Source: CAYMSF01 sp964392985
Lineage (GTDB): Bacteria; Verrucomicrobiota; Lentisphaeria; Victivallales; Victivallaceae
Assembly: GCA_964392985.1 (NCBI GenBank)
Contig: CAYMSF010000004.1
Coordinates: 1-64,000 of the forward strand
Reading direction: 5' to 3'
Length of the DNA: 64,000 nucleotides
Positions 1 through 9,590 of this stretch are shown here, piece after piece. Under the pieces are notes generated by a model. It ran no database searches, was not told where the DNA came from, and saw only the letters and a program-made list of their open reading frames with translations. A program made the position numbers and the translations under genes. How positions within the stretch are numbered: position 1 is the first letter of the stretch; each line of letters opens with the position of its first letter.

Positions 1-114
1 AACAGTCAAAAAATAAAAGTGAGGAAATTAATAAAATTCTCTCACGGAATTAAGTTTATTGATAAAATCGGTTTAACCGAACAGGATATTCATCACTTGG
101 GGCGTGTTGTCTAA
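1..114 (+). CDS. C-terminal fragment of an unidentified protein (partial)
   Basis: Frame 1 is open from the first base to a TAA at 112-114, giving 37 codons ending in HHLGRVV. The window edge cuts off its start. The fragment is Lys/Ile-rich and contains no motif I recognise. It lies upstream of psd on the same strand with a 136-bp gap. With so few codons in AT-rich DNA the open frame could be chance, so the call rests only on continuity from the edge. Confidence 0.3.
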   Translation, partial: NSQKIKVRKLIKFSHGIKFIDKIGLTEQDIHHLGRVV

Positions 115-250
115 ATTATAATAATACCAGTGTAAAATGGTAATGAATTTACCGAAATATCACACCTCCAGATTGAAACAACGCTGGAGAATGATATATT
201 CATTTGCAGTAAAGCACATATTAAGTCTAACCAATGCGGATATAATTTAA

Positions 251-943
251 ATGATTAAATTAACAATGTACGGAGTTCGGGAATGGGGTGTCTGCGGCGT
301 AATAGCATTGATTTTAATAGCTATTTTTGTTCATCTTGCTGCTCGTGGACACATGACTTTCGGGATTTCTCTGGCGGTTTTTACTCTGGTTGTATGGTTG
401 GCAGTCGCGGCTTTTTTCAGAGTCCCGGTTCGAGTAATTCCTGCCGCACCTGAGTTGATAGTTGCTCCGGCTGACGGTGTAGTTAAGGACATTACAATCC
501 TGAAAGATTGTGAAATAGAGCCATTTAAAGGGATGGAAGTTACAAGAATCGGTATTTTTCTTTCCGTTTTTGACGTTCATGTCAATCGAGCTCCTTTTGA
601 CTTTACAGTGAACTACAAAAAATACCGTCCGGGAAAATATCTGGATGCAAGAAATGGTGACTGTGCTAAAGAAAATGAGGCGATGACAATTGCAGGTAAT
701 GCTGATTTTAAAGGTCTTTCTTTTCCACTAGGCATACGCCAGATTTCAGGAGCGATTGCCCGCAGAATTGTTTGTCCACCAGAGTCCGGTCTTAAATTAT
801 CCAAGGGCGAGATTTACGGTATGATTAAATTCGGGTCAAGAACGGAACTTTATATTCCTGCATCAGATCGTTTCATAGTACAAGTTAAAGTTGGTGACCG
901 TGTCTACTCAGGAAGTTCTGTGATGGTACAAATTAAGGAATAG
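251..943 (+). CDS. psd: Phosphatidylserine decarboxylase proenzyme
   Basis: Makes phosphatidylethanolamine from phosphatidylserine at the inner membrane. The protein is 230 aa, matching the short Psd class rather than the roughly 300-aa E. coli type. Two hydrophobic segments lie within about the first 55 residues. The C-terminal KFGSRTELYIP carries the self-cleavage site: Gly-Ser at about 195/196, where Ser196 should become the pyruvoyl prosthetic group. A conserved His in the DVHVNRAP segment fits the family. The partner pssA follows 11 bp downstream, so the two genes supply consecutive steps. No Shine-Dalgarno precedes the ATG; instead a TATAAT (241-246) sits four bases upstream, so the transcript could be leaderless or the start could be the ATG at 266. 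Confidence 0.93.
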   Translation: MIKLTMYGVREWGVCGVIALILIAIFVHLAARGHMTFGISLAVFTLVVWLAVAAFFRVPVRVIPAAPELIVAPADGVVKDITILKDCEIEPFKGMEVTRIGIFLSVFDVHVNRAPFDFTVNYKKYRPGKYLDARNGDCAKENEAMTIAGNADFKGLSFPLGIRQISGAIARRIVCPPESGLKLSKGEIYGMIKFGSRTELYIPASDRFIVQVKVGDRVYSGSSVMVQIKE

Positions 944-954
944 CAGGTATATCA

Positions 955-1800
955 ATGGCTGAAGAAGGTAAAACAAAGGGTAAATTCAGGTTATTGCTGC
1001 AACGGAACAAGTGGTTTAAATATGTTCCTAATGCCTTGACCTTGTGCAATTCACTTTGCGGTTTTGCCGCGATATTATATGCTTTGCAGCTTTACCGCTG
1101 TGGCACTCCGGGGGAGGTCATGGATGTGATGGCTGTAGGTGCATGGATAATTATTTTTGCGATGGTTTTCGACGCACTTGATGGATTGGCTGCACGGATT
1201 TTCAATGCCGCCAGTATGCATGGTTTACAGATGGATTCACTGGCCGACATGGTTACTTTCGGTGTTGCACCTTCGGTATCAGTAGCAATAATGGCTCATA
1301 GTTTGCGTTCACTCAGCCAGACCTGTAATTTTATTATTTACGGTCTTTGTGCTGTTTATCTGGGGTGTGCCGCGTTAAGATTGGCAACGTATAATGTTCA
1401 TGCTATTCTTGAGAAAAAAAGCGGAGAAAAATTTACTGGTCTGCCTTCGCCGGGAGCTGCGGCGGCAATATGCAGTTTGATAATTTTTTATGCTGACTAT
1501 TCTGGACCGGTGACATTTTTGGCATTTGCGGCGCCAATTTATGCGGCAGTGGTGGGATTGTTAATGGTTAGCAACATCCCTTATCAGCATATTGGCAAGT
1601 GGCTATTCTCTGTTCGTCGTAATAAAAAACGGCTGACAATACTGGTGCTGACTTTGGTGCTTGTAGGAATGACAGGTTCTCTCGGCATTCTGATTATTGT
1701 TAATACTTATATATTTTCCGGACCGGTGATAATGATTTTATTAAAGATGCGTGAGTTTCTTTTTCATCGGAATAGCGTGAAATCTAACATGGAGAGTTGA
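955..1800 (+). CDS. pssA: CDP-diacylglycerol--serine O-phosphatidyltransferase
   Basis: Condenses CDP-diacylglycerol with serine to phosphatidylserine, the substrate of Psd encoded just upstream. The 281-aa polytopic membrane protein has the complete CDP-alcohol phosphotransferase signature D-G-x2-A-R-x8-G-x3-D-x3-D, running from DGLAAR to DSLAD at about residues 77-99, followed by VTFGVAPS, typical of PssA. A cytoplasmic basic N-terminus precedes the first membrane span. The adjacent psd gene makes PssA far more likely than PgsA. A weak AGGT lies before the ATG. The end of this gene carries a GGAGAG that serves as ribosome binding site for the next gene. Confidence 0.93.
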   Translation: MAEEGKTKGKFRLLLQRNKWFKYVPNALTLCNSLCGFAAILYALQLYRCGTPGEVMDVMAVGAWIIIFAMVFDALDGLAARIFNAASMHGLQMDSLADMVTFGVAPSVSVAIMAHSLRSLSQTCNFIIYGLCAVYLGCAALRLATYNVHAILEKKSGEKFTGLPSPGAAAAICSLIIFYADYSGPVTFLAFAAPIYAAVVGLLMVSNIPYQHIGKWLFSVRRNKKRLTILVLTLVLVGMTGSLGILIIVNTYIFSGPVIMILLKMREFLFHRNSVKSNMES

Positions 1801-1801
1801 T

Positions 1802-2773
1802 ATGCGTTACTTGATTACTGGCGGGGCAGGTTTTATTGGCGGTCATCTATGTGAGGCTTTGATAGCGGATGGTCACTACGTAACTGCCATAGATAATCTC
1901 TCTACCGGCTCAATCAATAATCTGGAAAATATTAAGGAAAACCAGAATTTTAAATTTATTCATGATGACCTATTGACTATGGAGGGATTGAATCCACTAA
2001 CGAATGAACACGATCTGGTTATCCATCTGGCTGCAGCTGTTGGGGTTGAACTGGTCGTGCGTGACCCGGTGCGTACTATCGTTACTAATGTTCACGGAAC
2101 AGAACGTATGCTTGAGGCCGCGGCAAAGAATAAAAAGAAAATAATTATTGCCTCAACCAGTGAAGTTTACGGCAAGTCTACTAAAAGTTATTTTAATGAA
2201 AAGGATGATTTGCTTATCGGGTGCCCTACCAATTCCCGTTGGTCATATGCTTGCAGTAAACTGTTAGACGAATTCTATTTGCTGGCATATCATCGTGACT
2301 GTGGTCTGAATGGTACAATTGTGCGTTTCTTCAATACTGTCGGTCCGCGTCAAACCGGGCAGTATGGTATGGTTATCCCTCGATTTGTGGCCTCTGCTCT
2401 GAAGAATGAACCGATACAGGTTTACGGAGACGGCAATCAATCACGGTGTTTCTGCCATGTTTTCGATACTGTCCGGGCATTACGATTGCTGACTGAATCC
2501 GATTGCGGTAATGGCAAAATATTTAATATCGGTAGCACTCATCGCATATCAATCAAACAGTTGGCAGAGTTTGTTGTCAAGCGGCTTAATAGCAAATCAA
2601 CATTAACTTACATATCTTATGAACAAGCATATGAAAAGGGTTTTGAAGACATGTTGCATCGTGCGCCTGACATAGGCGCGATTACTGCGGCATTGGGCTG
2701 GGAACCGGAATTGCCGCTGGAAAAAATTATTGATGATGTCGCTGCCAGCATCAGGCTTACCCACCGCTGTTAA
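1802..2773 (+). CDS. NAD-dependent sugar-nucleotide epimerase/dehydratase (extended SDR)
   Basis: An extended short-chain dehydrogenase of 323 aa acting on a nucleotide-activated sugar. The Rossmann motif GGAGFIGGH is at residues 7-15. The catalytic motif is Y-A-C-S-K (SYACSKLLDE), preceded by the TSEVYG strand, and the substrate-binding region contains RFFNTVGPRQ and QVYGDGNQSR. The sequence looks closest to UDP-glucuronate decarboxylase, dTDP-glucose dehydratase and UDP-glucose 4-epimerase relatives; the exact substrate cannot be told. It starts one base after the pssA stop, with GGAGAG inside the pssA end, so it is probably co-transcribed and translationally coupled. The link to phospholipid genes suggests envelope polysaccharide or glycolipid synthesis, which is inference. 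Confidence 0.85.
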   Translation: MRYLITGGAGFIGGHLCEALIADGHYVTAIDNLSTGSINNLENIKENQNFKFIHDDLLTMEGLNPLTNEHDLVIHLAAAVGVELVVRDPVRTIVTNVHGTERMLEAAAKNKKKIIIASTSEVYGKSTKSYFNEKDDLLIGCPTNSRWSYACSKLLDEFYLLAYHRDCGLNGTIVRFFNTVGPRQTGQYGMVIPRFVASALKNEPIQVYGDGNQSRCFCHVFDTVRALRLLTESDCGNGKIFNIGSTHRISIKQLAEFVVKRLNSKSTLTYISYEQAYEKGFEDMLHRAPDIGAITAALGWEPELPLEKIIDDVAASIRLTHRC

Positions 2774-2827
2774 ACAACTGCCTGATCCGGTTTCAGGTTT
2801 GTGATGGATTAGTTAGGACGGTGTTTT

Positions 2828-3661
2828 ATGAGTGAAGAGCTAAAAAAAATCGTCTCTTTGTTAATTTGTGACCACGGTTTAGATGTTACTGTATTTGCAG
2901 ATTCTTTCTTGCTCAAGACCATAAACCGGCGTATTGAGTCTAATGCTATTGAAAATAGTCTGCAGGCATACTTTGACTACCTTTCAAACAACCCTAAAGA
3001 GGTGATTTCTTTATCGCAATCGCTGTTAAACTCTCACAGTGAGTTTTTTCGTAATCCCTTAACTTTTGCGTTGCTTGAACAATTGGTATTACCAGCATTG
3101 CTTTCGGCTAAGAAAAATGATAAAAAAACTAGCATTCGTGTTTGGTCATCGGCTTGCGCTGCAGGACAGGAAGCGTATTCAATTGCTATACTACTCGATG
3201 AATTGGCAGAGATGCGTGGCAATGATTTCACGTATCAGATTTTTGCTACAGATTGTTCCGAGAATGAATTAGAATTAGCACGACTGGGTAATTATGATTT
3301 TAATTATGTTCAGAATGTATCTTTACGGCGAGTTCGTAATTGCTTCAAACAAACCGGTAATTTTTTTGGAATTATTCCAAAATTAAAACAGCACGTTGAT
3401 TTTTCGTATTATAATCTTCTGGATGAGTCAAGAGTCAGTCCGCCGGCAAGTATTTATGGTGAATTTGACTTGGTAATATGCAGCAATTTATTATTCTATT
3501 ATAAACCAAAATTGATTCACCGTATTCTGCAAAAAATACATAACATTATGTCACCTGAAGGGTTTTTAGTAACTAGCGAGGCAGAGCAGGAAATTGTGTC
3601 AAGTGTAAAATCTTTTTCGCCCATTCACATATCATCGCCGATATTCAGGAAGTCCAAATGA
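2828..3661 (+). CDS. cheR: CheR-family protein-glutamate O-methyltransferase
   Basis: SAM-dependent methyltransferase of the CheR family, 277 aa, which normally methylates glutamates in chemoreceptors. The N-terminal helical CheR_N domain spans about residues 1-60, including the SHSEFFRNPLTF segment typical of the family. The SAM site has VWSSACAAGQEAYS (canonical form: W-S-A-A-C-S-x-G-E-E-x-Y-S), then FATDCSENELELA and DLVICSNLLFYY. No chemoreceptor, CheB, CheA or CheW lies nearby. It is followed 30 bp later by two hybrid histidine kinases, the first with an MCP-like sensor region, so it may modify that kinase or act in a non-chemotaxis pathway (inference). Confidence 0.88.
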   Translation: MSEELKKIVSLLICDHGLDVTVFADSFLLKTINRRIESNAIENSLQAYFDYLSNNPKEVISLSQSLLNSHSEFFRNPLTFALLEQLVLPALLSAKKNDKKTSIRVWSSACAAGQEAYSIAILLDELAEMRGNDFTYQIFATDCSENELELARLGNYDFNYVQNVSLRRVRNCFKQTGNFFGIIPKLKQHVDFSYYNLLDESRVSPPASIYGEFDLVICSNLLFYYKPKLIHRILQKIHNIMSPEGFLVTSEAEQEIVSSVKSFSPIHISSPIFRKSK

Positions 3662-3691
3662 AACTCAGGCATGCAAAAGGAAAATAAAATT

Positions 3692-6691
3692 ATGAATTTA
3701 AAAGATATCAAAGTAAGCGTTCTACTTCGGATAGCCCTTGGCTTAATTTTATTATTCGTAGTTTTCATAGGGGTTGTTTTTAAATTACAATCAGACAGTT
3801 TGTGGTTGCAGACTGAAGCTATGTATGAGCATCCTTTGAAAGTCAGGCGTGCCCTCGGTGAAATGGAGTCCGACATTCTCCGGATGCATCGCGGAATTAA
3901 AAATTTGTTTTTAACCAATGTACAGCAGGAAATTTTCGACACTGTTAATTCTATTGACTATTTTGAATCCAACGCCTTTCGCCAGTTGAATATTATAAGT
4001 GACCGTTATCTTGGGCCACGTACTGATGTTGACATACTCAACCAGGATTTTATCAAATGGACTTCCATGTGTGACAACATAATTCGTCATTTCAGAGAAG
4101 GAAAAAAAGATGAAGCTATTGCCATGGCCAGCACCTCCGGCATCGCAGGAAAGCATGTTGATAAACTACTTAATGATATTGGCAATATAAGTAAGTTTGC
4201 TATTAAAAAAGCCGATGATTTTTACAGCAATGGAATTGAACACAAGCGGACGCTGGATTTACAGTTGTATCTACTGGTGGGCGGAGTATTGATTCTTAGC
4301 TTGTTGATAGCTGCTGTTTTATTAAAAGTTATTCGTACACCGCTGAAAAATCTGTCGGCGGCAACTGATGATTTCAGTTCCGGCAATCTGAATGCACGCT
4401 GTGAATATACAGGACTTAATGAATTTGGCATGCTCGCCAATTCTTTCAATAAACTTGCTGACAGAATACAAGTTGAGATGAATGTAAATGAAAAAGAAGT
4501 TGCTTTGACTAACATTATGTTAAAGGAAGATAATCTACCCAAGTTTTGTGATGAACTGCTCAAACAACTTACCATCATGACAGACTCGGAAATTGGCGCG
4601 GTCTATTTGCGCAATGATACCGATAATTGTTTTTCTCATTTTGCTTCTATCGGAGTTGGCGCGGATGTACGTTCTTCATTCTCGATAAAAACACGGGAGG
4701 GCGAGTTTGGTCTTGCTATGGCGACGGGAAAAATGCAACATATAACTGATATTCCTGAAGATAGTGCATTTGTTTTTAATACTGTATCAGGTAGTTTCAG
4801 GCCTCGTGAAATAGTAATTATTCCAATATTATCCGGCGTAACAGTAAAGGCTGTTATTACGTTGGCCAGTTTACATTGCTATAAATCAATTGCATTGCGT
4901 TTACTAAAAGACGCAGTAGCGATGATTACTGTCCGGTTGAATAATGTTATGTTGTTCTCGACCATTAATGACCAGAACTTAAAACTTGAGTCTATGAATT
5001 GCGAATTGGAAGAACAGAAAAAGGAACTATCGTTGCAGGCAAATGAACTCACTGAGCACAATTTTGAGTTGTCGCGACAAAAGCAGGAACTGAGCGAGGC
5101 CAATAGGCTTAAAAGTGTATTCCTTTCTAATATGAGCCATGAATTGCGCACGCCATTAAATTCTGTTATTGCCCTCTCCAGTGTGCTTAACCGACGGCTT
5201 TCGGGTGCAATTTCCCCTGAAGAACATAGCTATATAACCGTTATTGAGCGTAACGGCAGACATCTGCTGGAGATGATTAATGATGTGTTGGATCTGGCGC
5301 GCATTGAAGCTGGCAAGGATGAGGTTGAGCTTAATATGTTTTCATTGAAATCTATTGTTGATGAAATTATCACGATGATCGCGCCGCAAGTCAAAGAGAA
5401 GAATATTATTATAGACTCAATAATTGATGAAAATTTACCGGAAATATGCAGCGATTACAGGAAGTGCCGGCATGTGCTCCAAAACCTTATCGGGAATGCC
5501 GTGAAGTTTACCGAGATTGGTAGAGTTGAAATTACGGTAAAGCATTCCGGTAATAGTTGTCAGATTATTGTTTCAGATACTGGAATTGGCATCGCTGCAG
5601 AACATTTGCCATATATTTTTGATGAATTCCGCCAGGCCGATGGTAGTACCTCGCGTAAATATGGCGGTACAGGTCTTGGTCTGGCTATCGCTAAAAAATA
5701 TGCGCAATTGCTTGATGGTGATATAAAGGTTGAAAGCGTTGTCAACCGTGGCTCAATATTTACGTTTACATTACCATTTATTCCAGTTGGCGCTACAGAA
5801 GATAGCAATATCAAACCGTATTCTCCGCCGTCATTTTCAACCGCTGAACCGGTCGAGTCAGAGTTGATCAGGGGCGACGGCAAAACTATTTTACTTGTTG
5901 AAGATAGTGAACCGGCAATTATTCAAATGCAGGATATTCTTGGATTGTATGGCTATAAATGTGAAGTCGCTCGTAACGGACGTGAAGCTATCGAAAAAAT
6001 TTCACAAATTGCTCCTGATGCCATGATTCTGGACTTGATGATGCCAGAAGTCGATGGATTTGAAGTATTGCGCCAGCTCAAGACTATGATCAATACAAAA
6101 CTGCTGCCAGTGTTGATTCTTACCGCTAAACATCTGACTTGGGATGACATCAGTTTTATTAAAGAATGTAATGTAAGACAGTTGATTCAGAAAGGCGATG
6201 TAAATAAAAATGAGTTGCTTGTTGCGGTACAGAAAATGGTAAACACAACGGCAATTTCAAAATCGATAAACAATCGTGTTGATACCAGGAAAACGATTAA
6301 GAAAAATGTAAAACCTAGAGAAAATCCAATATTGCTGATTGTCGAAGACAACCCGGATAATATGTTGACCTTCAGGGCTTTACTTGAAAATAAATATAAA
6401 CTTATAGAGGCAACCGACGGACGAGCAGGCGTTGTTGCGGCTATAAAATATCAACCGGATTTAATTATCATGGATATTGCTTTGCCGATTATGAACGGTT
6501 TTGAAGCCTTTGATGAAATTCGTGGCAATGAAACATTGGGTCACATTCCAATCATCGCTGTTACTGCCAGTGTTATGAAAGGGAATCGCGAGGAGATTGT
6601 ATCTTATGGCTTTGACGCTTATGTTTCAAAACCCATTGATAACGAAATGTTTATAAAAAATATCGAGAGTGTTCTTTATGGAAATGGATAA
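3692..6691 (+). CDS. Membrane hybrid sensor histidine kinase (4HB/HAMP/GAF/HisKA/HATPase/REC/REC)
   Basis: A transmembrane hybrid kinase of about 999 aa. Order of parts: transmembrane helix (about 10-33), a four-helix-bundle periplasmic sensor of the MCP type (about 34-190), a second helix (about 195-218), HAMP, a GAF domain (about 280-415), a Glu/Gln-rich coiled coil, HisKA with phospho-acceptor His483 in MSHELRTP, HATPase_c with the N box NLIGNAVKF and glycine boxes DTGIGIA and GGTGLGLAIAKK, then two receivers with phospho-accepting Asp781 (LDLMMP) and Asp928 (MDIALP). The ATG at 3692 is chosen over one seven codons upstream because AAAAGG lies 11 bases ahead. It follows cheR and overlaps the next kinase by 14 bp. 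The ligand is unknown. Confidence 0.9.
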   Translation: MNLKDIKVSVLLRIALGLILLFVVFIGVVFKLQSDSLWLQTEAMYEHPLKVRRALGEMESDILRMHRGIKNLFLTNVQQEIFDTVNSIDYFESNAFRQLNIISDRYLGPRTDVDILNQDFIKWTSMCDNIIRHFREGKKDEAIAMASTSGIAGKHVDKLLNDIGNISKFAIKKADDFYSNGIEHKRTLDLQLYLLVGGVLILSLLIAAVLLKVIRTPLKNLSAATDDFSSGNLNARCEYTGLNEFGMLANSFNKLADRIQVEMNVNEKEVALTNIMLKEDNLPKFCDELLKQLTIMTDSEIGAVYLRNDTDNCFSHFASIGVGADVRSSFSIKTREGEFGLAMATGKMQHITDIPEDSAFVFNTVSGSFRPREIVIIPILSGVTVKAVITLASLHCYKSIALRLLKDAVAMITVRLNNVMLFSTINDQNLKLESMNCELEEQKKELSLQANELTEHNFELSRQKQELSEANRLKSVFLSNMSHELRTPLNSVIALSSVLNRRLSGAISPEEHSYITVIERNGRHLLEMINDVLDLARIEAGKDEVELNMFSLKSIVDEIITMIAPQVKEKNIIIDSIIDENLPEICSDYRKCRHVLQNLIGNAVKFTEIGRVEITVKHSGNSCQIIVSDTGIGIAAEHLPYIFDEFRQADGSTSRKYGGTGLGLAIAKKYAQLLDGDIKVESVVNRGSIFTFTLPFIPVGATEDSNIKPYSPPSFSTAEPVESELIRGDGKTILLVEDSEPAIIQMQDILGLYGYKCEVARNGREAIEKISQIAPDAMILDLMMPEVDGFEVLRQLKTMINTKLLPVLILTAKHLTWDDISFIKECNVRQLIQKGDVNKNELLVAVQKMVNTTAISKSINNRVDTRKTIKKNVKPRENPILLIVEDNPDNMLTFRALLENKYKLIEATDGRAGVVAAIKYQPDLIIMDIALPIMNGFEAFDEIRGNETLGHIPIIAVTASVMKGNREEIVSYGFDAYVSKPIDNEMFIKNIESVLYGNG

Positions 6692-9590
6692 GATTAAAAT
6701 TCTTGCCGTTGACGATAATATTGATAATCTTGTCAGTCTGAAGGCTATTGTGAAAGAAGCGTTACCTCATTCCGCCGTTTTTACTACCACAAATCCAAGT
6801 GATAGTATAAAAATTGCGCACAGTATTAATCCTGACGTAATTTTACTCGATATTGTAATGCCAGATATTGATGGTTTTACCCTCTGCCAAAAAATTAAAG
6901 CTGACGCCAGGTTGAATCATATTCCGGTAGTTTTTCTAACTGCGCTTAAAACTGACCGGGGAAGCCGTATTCGGGCATTGGAAATTGGGGTTGAATCATT
7001 TCTCACTAAGCCTATTGATGTTCCGGAATTGATTGCACAGATTCGTGCCATGACTAAAATTAAACAGTCCAATGAATATAAAATTTTTGAAAAGGAACGG
7101 CTTGCCACACTTGTGTCAGAACGTACTGCCGAACTTGAACAGGCTAATCAGAGTTTATTAAAAAGCCGGAATGACACTATTGAGCTGATGGAAAGTTTGA
7201 AGGCTGAAATCGTTATACGTAAAAAAAATGAGACGATGCTCAAAAAACAGCAGGTTTTACTTGATAGTACTGGCGCAATGGCGCGTATTGGTGGCTGGGA
7301 GGTAGAGGTAGCAACAAACAAACTGACGTGGACTGGAGAGGTGTTTCGTATTCATGAAGTACCGGCTGATTTTGTCCCGACCGTTACGGCAGCGTTAGAT
7401 TTTTACGCCGTTGATTCGAAGCCATTGATTGAAAAAGCACTGACCCGCGCGATAAATTTTGGAGAAAGATTTGATCTCCGTCTGGAAATAATCACGGCAT
7501 TAGGCAATCAACGTTGGGTTCACGTGATAGGTACGGCAAATTATAGCGACGGAGCCATTGTAACTGTTTCAGGTGTTTTTCAGGATATAACGGATCGCAA
7601 ACGCGCTGAAATTATTCAAAAAATACAGTATAATATAGCTGATGCGGTAATTACATCGAATGACTTGAATGAATTACTGGAATTAGTTAGAGTCCAACTT
7701 TCGTTATTGATGGATACCGCTAACTTTTATTATGCCGTTTATCACGAATCCAGCGATATGATTTGTTCACCATTCAAGAAGGATAAATATGATACCGTTG
7801 TTGAATGGCCGGCTACTGAATCATTGCCGGGCATTGTAATTAAAAACCTGACTCCAATATTATTTTCCAAGGCGGAAATAGAAGCAATAATTGAGAGTGG
7901 CGCTATTGAAAAGATTAGTAAAGTCCCAGAAGTATGGATGGGGATTCCGTTAAAAAACAAGAAGAAAGCTACCGGTATCATTGTGATGCAAAGTTATGAC
8001 AACCCCAATGCCTATAAAAAGAGTGATATCGAATTGCTGGAGACTATTGCATATGAACTGAGCATATACATTGAGAAGAAAATGGTGGAGGATAGTGAGC
8101 GTAAACTTTTTAAAGCTGTAGTACAAAGTCCTGTGTCTATCGTTATTACAGATATGAATGGAAATATAGAATATGTTAATTCCAAATTCACCCAAATTAC
8201 CGGATATGAAACAAATGAGGTTATAGGCAAAAATCCAAGATTATTGAACTGTGGACAACAGTCGCTGGAATTTTATAAAGAATTATGGCAAACCATTCTT
8301 GCCGGTAAAGATTGGCACGGCGAATTTCATAATAAACGTAAAGACGGTGTTCTGTTCTGGGAGAATGCTATTATTTCTCCCTTAATTGATAAAAATGGAA
8401 TTATCACTAATTTTGTTGCAATTAAAGAGGATATTACCGAACGAAAGAAAATGATTGATGAATTAATTACCGCAAAAAATAAAGCTGAAGAAAGTGATCG
8501 ATTGAAGACGGCGTTCCTGCAAAATATTTCCCATGAAATTCGTACTCCGATGAATGGCATTCTTGGCTTTGCTGATTTGCTCACTGACGGCAATATCTGT
8601 CTTGATGAAGTAAAAAAATACGCTGAAATTATAAAAAATAGCGGTGGTCGGCTTCTTGAATTGATTAATAATATGCTCGATCTTTCTAAAATTGACTCCG
8701 GGCTTGCTCCACTTGTTAAAACTAGTTTTAACTTAGATGTTTTGATGCAGGATTTATTCAGTTTGTTTAGCAAAATTTCCCGGAATAAAGGTGTCGAGTT
8801 GAAGTATAATTCAACCGTTGATGCCAATAATTTGATTATATTCGCCGACCAGATAAAGCTAAATCAAGTTATGTCAAATTTATTGAATAATGCAGTTAAA
8901 TTTACTTATTCCGGCTTTATCGAATACGGTTATTGCGTACAGGATAATCAAATTATTTTTTCAGTCATTGATACTGGTCGAGGGGTTCCGTTTGAACATC
9001 AAACGCGAATATTTGAGCGGTTTTATCAAGCGGACATTTCGACGTCAAGAGATTTTGAGGGTGCCGGTCTGGGACTATCAATTTGCCGTGGATTAGTTGA
9101 AATGATGGGTGGAAAAATTTGGTTTGAGTCAGAACCTGCAAGAGGTTCCATTTTTAATTTCACCATTCCGCTGGAAATCCCATCAGAACAATCAGAAAAC
9201 GAGTCCCAAAATAAAGATTCATTGGAGCCATCAGGCAGAGTTATTTTGATTGCTGAAGATGATGACATGAGTTTTGCTTTTCTAAAAGTAGTGTTGAAAA
9301 AGATTAATATTGAAGTTATCCGCGCTTTGAACGGGGGAGAGGCGGTCGAGATATGTCGCCAACGTCAGGATATTCGTCTAGTGTTAATGGACATTCAAAT
9401 GCCGGAAATAGATGGTTTGAAAGCCACTACTTCTATTAAACAGATACGTCCGCATCTTCCAGTAATCGCTCAAGCAACCTTTTCATGCGGTAGCGAAAAA
9501 GATGCAGCGCTTAAAGTGGGCTGTGAAGATTATATCACAAAACCGATTGATCCTAGAAACTTATTGAAAATGATGAAAAAATATATTTAA
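6678..9590 (+). CDS. Soluble hybrid histidine kinase (REC/PAS/GAF/PAS/HisKA/HATPase/REC)
   Basis: A cytoplasmic hybrid kinase of about 970 aa with no membrane segments. Order: N-terminal receiver (Asp58 in LLDIVMP, Lys in LTKPID), a linker coiled coil, a PAS-like domain (about 200-305, beginning GGWEVEV), GAF (about 315-465), a second PAS (about 475-595, with ITGYETNEVIGKNPRLL), HisKA with His619 in ISHEIRTP, HATPase_c (NLLNNAVKF, DTGRGVP, GAGLGLSI), and a C-terminal receiver (Asp905 in LMDIQMP). The receiver-to-kinase order suggests it takes phosphate from the upstream kinase. The ATG at 6678 is preferred over a GTG at 6669 because GAGAG lies nine bases before it. In the last receiver the usual T-A after strand beta-4 reads A-T (AQATFS). 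Confidence 0.9.
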   Translation: MEMDKIKILAVDDNIDNLVSLKAIVKEALPHSAVFTTTNPSDSIKIAHSINPDVILLDIVMPDIDGFTLCQKIKADARLNHIPVVFLTALKTDRGSRIRALEIGVESFLTKPIDVPELIAQIRAMTKIKQSNEYKIFEKERLATLVSERTAELEQANQSLLKSRNDTIELMESLKAEIVIRKKNETMLKKQQVLLDSTGAMARIGGWEVEVATNKLTWTGEVFRIHEVPADFVPTVTAALDFYAVDSKPLIEKALTRAINFGERFDLRLEIITALGNQRWVHVIGTANYSDGAIVTVSGVFQDITDRKRAEIIQKIQYNIADAVITSNDLNELLELVRVQLSLLMDTANFYYAVYHESSDMICSPFKKDKYDTVVEWPATESLPGIVIKNLTPILFSKAEIEAIIESGAIEKISKVPEVWMGIPLKNKKKATGIIVMQSYDNPNAYKKSDIELLETIAYELSIYIEKKMVEDSERKLFKAVVQSPVSIVITDMNGNIEYVNSKFTQITGYETNEVIGKNPRLLNCGQQSLEFYKELWQTILAGKDWHGEFHNKRKDGVLFWENAIISPLIDKNGIITNFVAIKEDITERKKMIDELITAKNKAEESDRLKTAFLQNISHEIRTPMNGILGFADLLTDGNICLDEVKKYAEIIKNSGGRLLELINNMLDLSKIDSGLAPLVKTSFNLDVLMQDLFSLFSKISRNKGVELKYNSTVDANNLIIFADQIKLNQVMSNLLNNAVKFTYSGFIEYGYCVQDNQIIFSVIDTGRGVPFEHQTRIFERFYQADISTSRDFEGAGLGLSICRGLVEMMGGKIWFESEPARGSIFNFTIPLEIPSEQSENESQNKDSLEPSGRVILIAEDDDMSFAFLKVVLKKINIEVIRALNGGEAVEICRQRQDIRLVLMDIQMPEIDGLKATTSIKQIRPHLPVIAQATFSCGSEKDAALKVGCEDYITKPIDPRNLLKMMKKYI

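Noticed and set aside
166..189. CTCCAG/CTGGAG inverted repeat before psd
   Set aside because: A 6-bp stem with a 12-base loop and no T-tract is expected by chance.
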